Source: Deltaproteobacteria bacterium
GTDB taxonomy: Bacteria; Desulfobacterota; Dissulfuribacteria; Dissulfuribacterales; QOAL01
Direction of reading: 5' to 3'
Length of the DNA stretch: 6,170 bases
NCBI GenBank assembly: GCA_026996955.1
Contig: JALWJV010000101.1
Location: 1-6,170, forward strand
In this document: in pieces, positions 6,118-6,170 of the stretch
How the letters are laid out: every line of letters begins with the position of its first letter
Position numbering within the stretch: position 1 is the stretch's first letter
Translations under genes and position numbers: made by a program
The notes under the pieces: model-generated
Databases searched by the model: none
Seen by the model: the letters and a program-made list of their open reading frames with translations, nothing else
Told to the model about the DNA's origin: nothing

Positions 6118-6170
6118 TTAATCAAGGACGGATACCACCCTGTGGCCCAACTCTTCAACCGCCCCTACTA
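6118..6170 (-). CDS. C-terminal end of an unidentified upstream gene
   Basis: On the minus strand a frame entering from the window edge ends at the TAA at 6120-6118 and encodes VGAVEELGHRVVSVLD. The codon use and amphipathic helix followed by a beta strand look like the true end of a protein, and the stop lies only 37 bp before the preferred start of the homocysteine gene, on the same strand. Sixteen residues are too few to name a family. In relatives, COG1900 genes often neighbour a ferredoxin/NIL-domain protein or a COG2122 (ApbE-like) protein, so those are candidates, but nothing in this fragment (no cysteine, for example) proves either. Confidence 0.5.
   Translation of the reverse strand, partial: VGAVEELGHRVVSVLD

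Noticed and set aside
6111..6120. T run after the upstream gene's stop on the minus strand as a terminator
   Set aside because: No GC-rich stem precedes the T tract, so it does not look like an intrinsic terminator.

Overview
The window is a compact bacterial chromosomal segment. Every supported gene lies on the minus strand, so transcription runs from high to low coordinates. The gene set points to an anaerobic, Gram-negative bacterium, most likely a Desulfobacterota (deltaproteobacterial sulfate- or sulfur-reducer) relative. It combines a COG1900/DUF39 homocysteine-biosynthesis protein, a LarE-type sulfur transferase, a COG3178 sugar-kinase-like phosphotransferase and a very large AsmA-like envelope protein. 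The taxon is inferred from gene content only. I see no mobile element, tRNA, rRNA or CRISPR array.

Layout in transcription order: (1) 6170-6118, the last 16 codons of an unidentified upstream gene; (2) 6080-4902, a homocysteine biosynthesis protein of the aspartate-semialdehyde sulfurtransferase family; (3) 4883-4083, a LarE-like ATP-dependent sulfur transferase, 17 bp after it; (4) a 63-bp gap with a candidate promoter and a short dyad; (5) 4019-3747, an HU-type nucleoid protein with a strong ribosome binding site; (6) an intrinsic terminator at 3718-3689; (7) 3665-2700, an aminoglycoside-phosphotransferase-fold kinase of the COG3178/AmgK type; (8) 2644-1, a signal-anchored AsmA-like protein of at least 881 residues. 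The last frame is open over its whole length and leaves the window without a stop.

Three functional blocks are suggested. Genes 1-3 look like one sulfur-transfer operon: two proteins with conserved cysteines, one making homocysteine from sulfide-level sulfur and one of a family that puts sulfur on a cofactor. HU appears to be its own short unit, bounded by a candidate promoter and a clear terminator. The kinase and AsmA-like genes, 55 bp apart, look like an envelope-related pair (cell-wall sugar salvage and lipid transport or outer-membrane homeostasis, by family). The most interesting points are the LarE-DUF39 pairing and the long AsmA-like gene, which is easy to miss because both its stop codon and its C-terminus lie outside the window.
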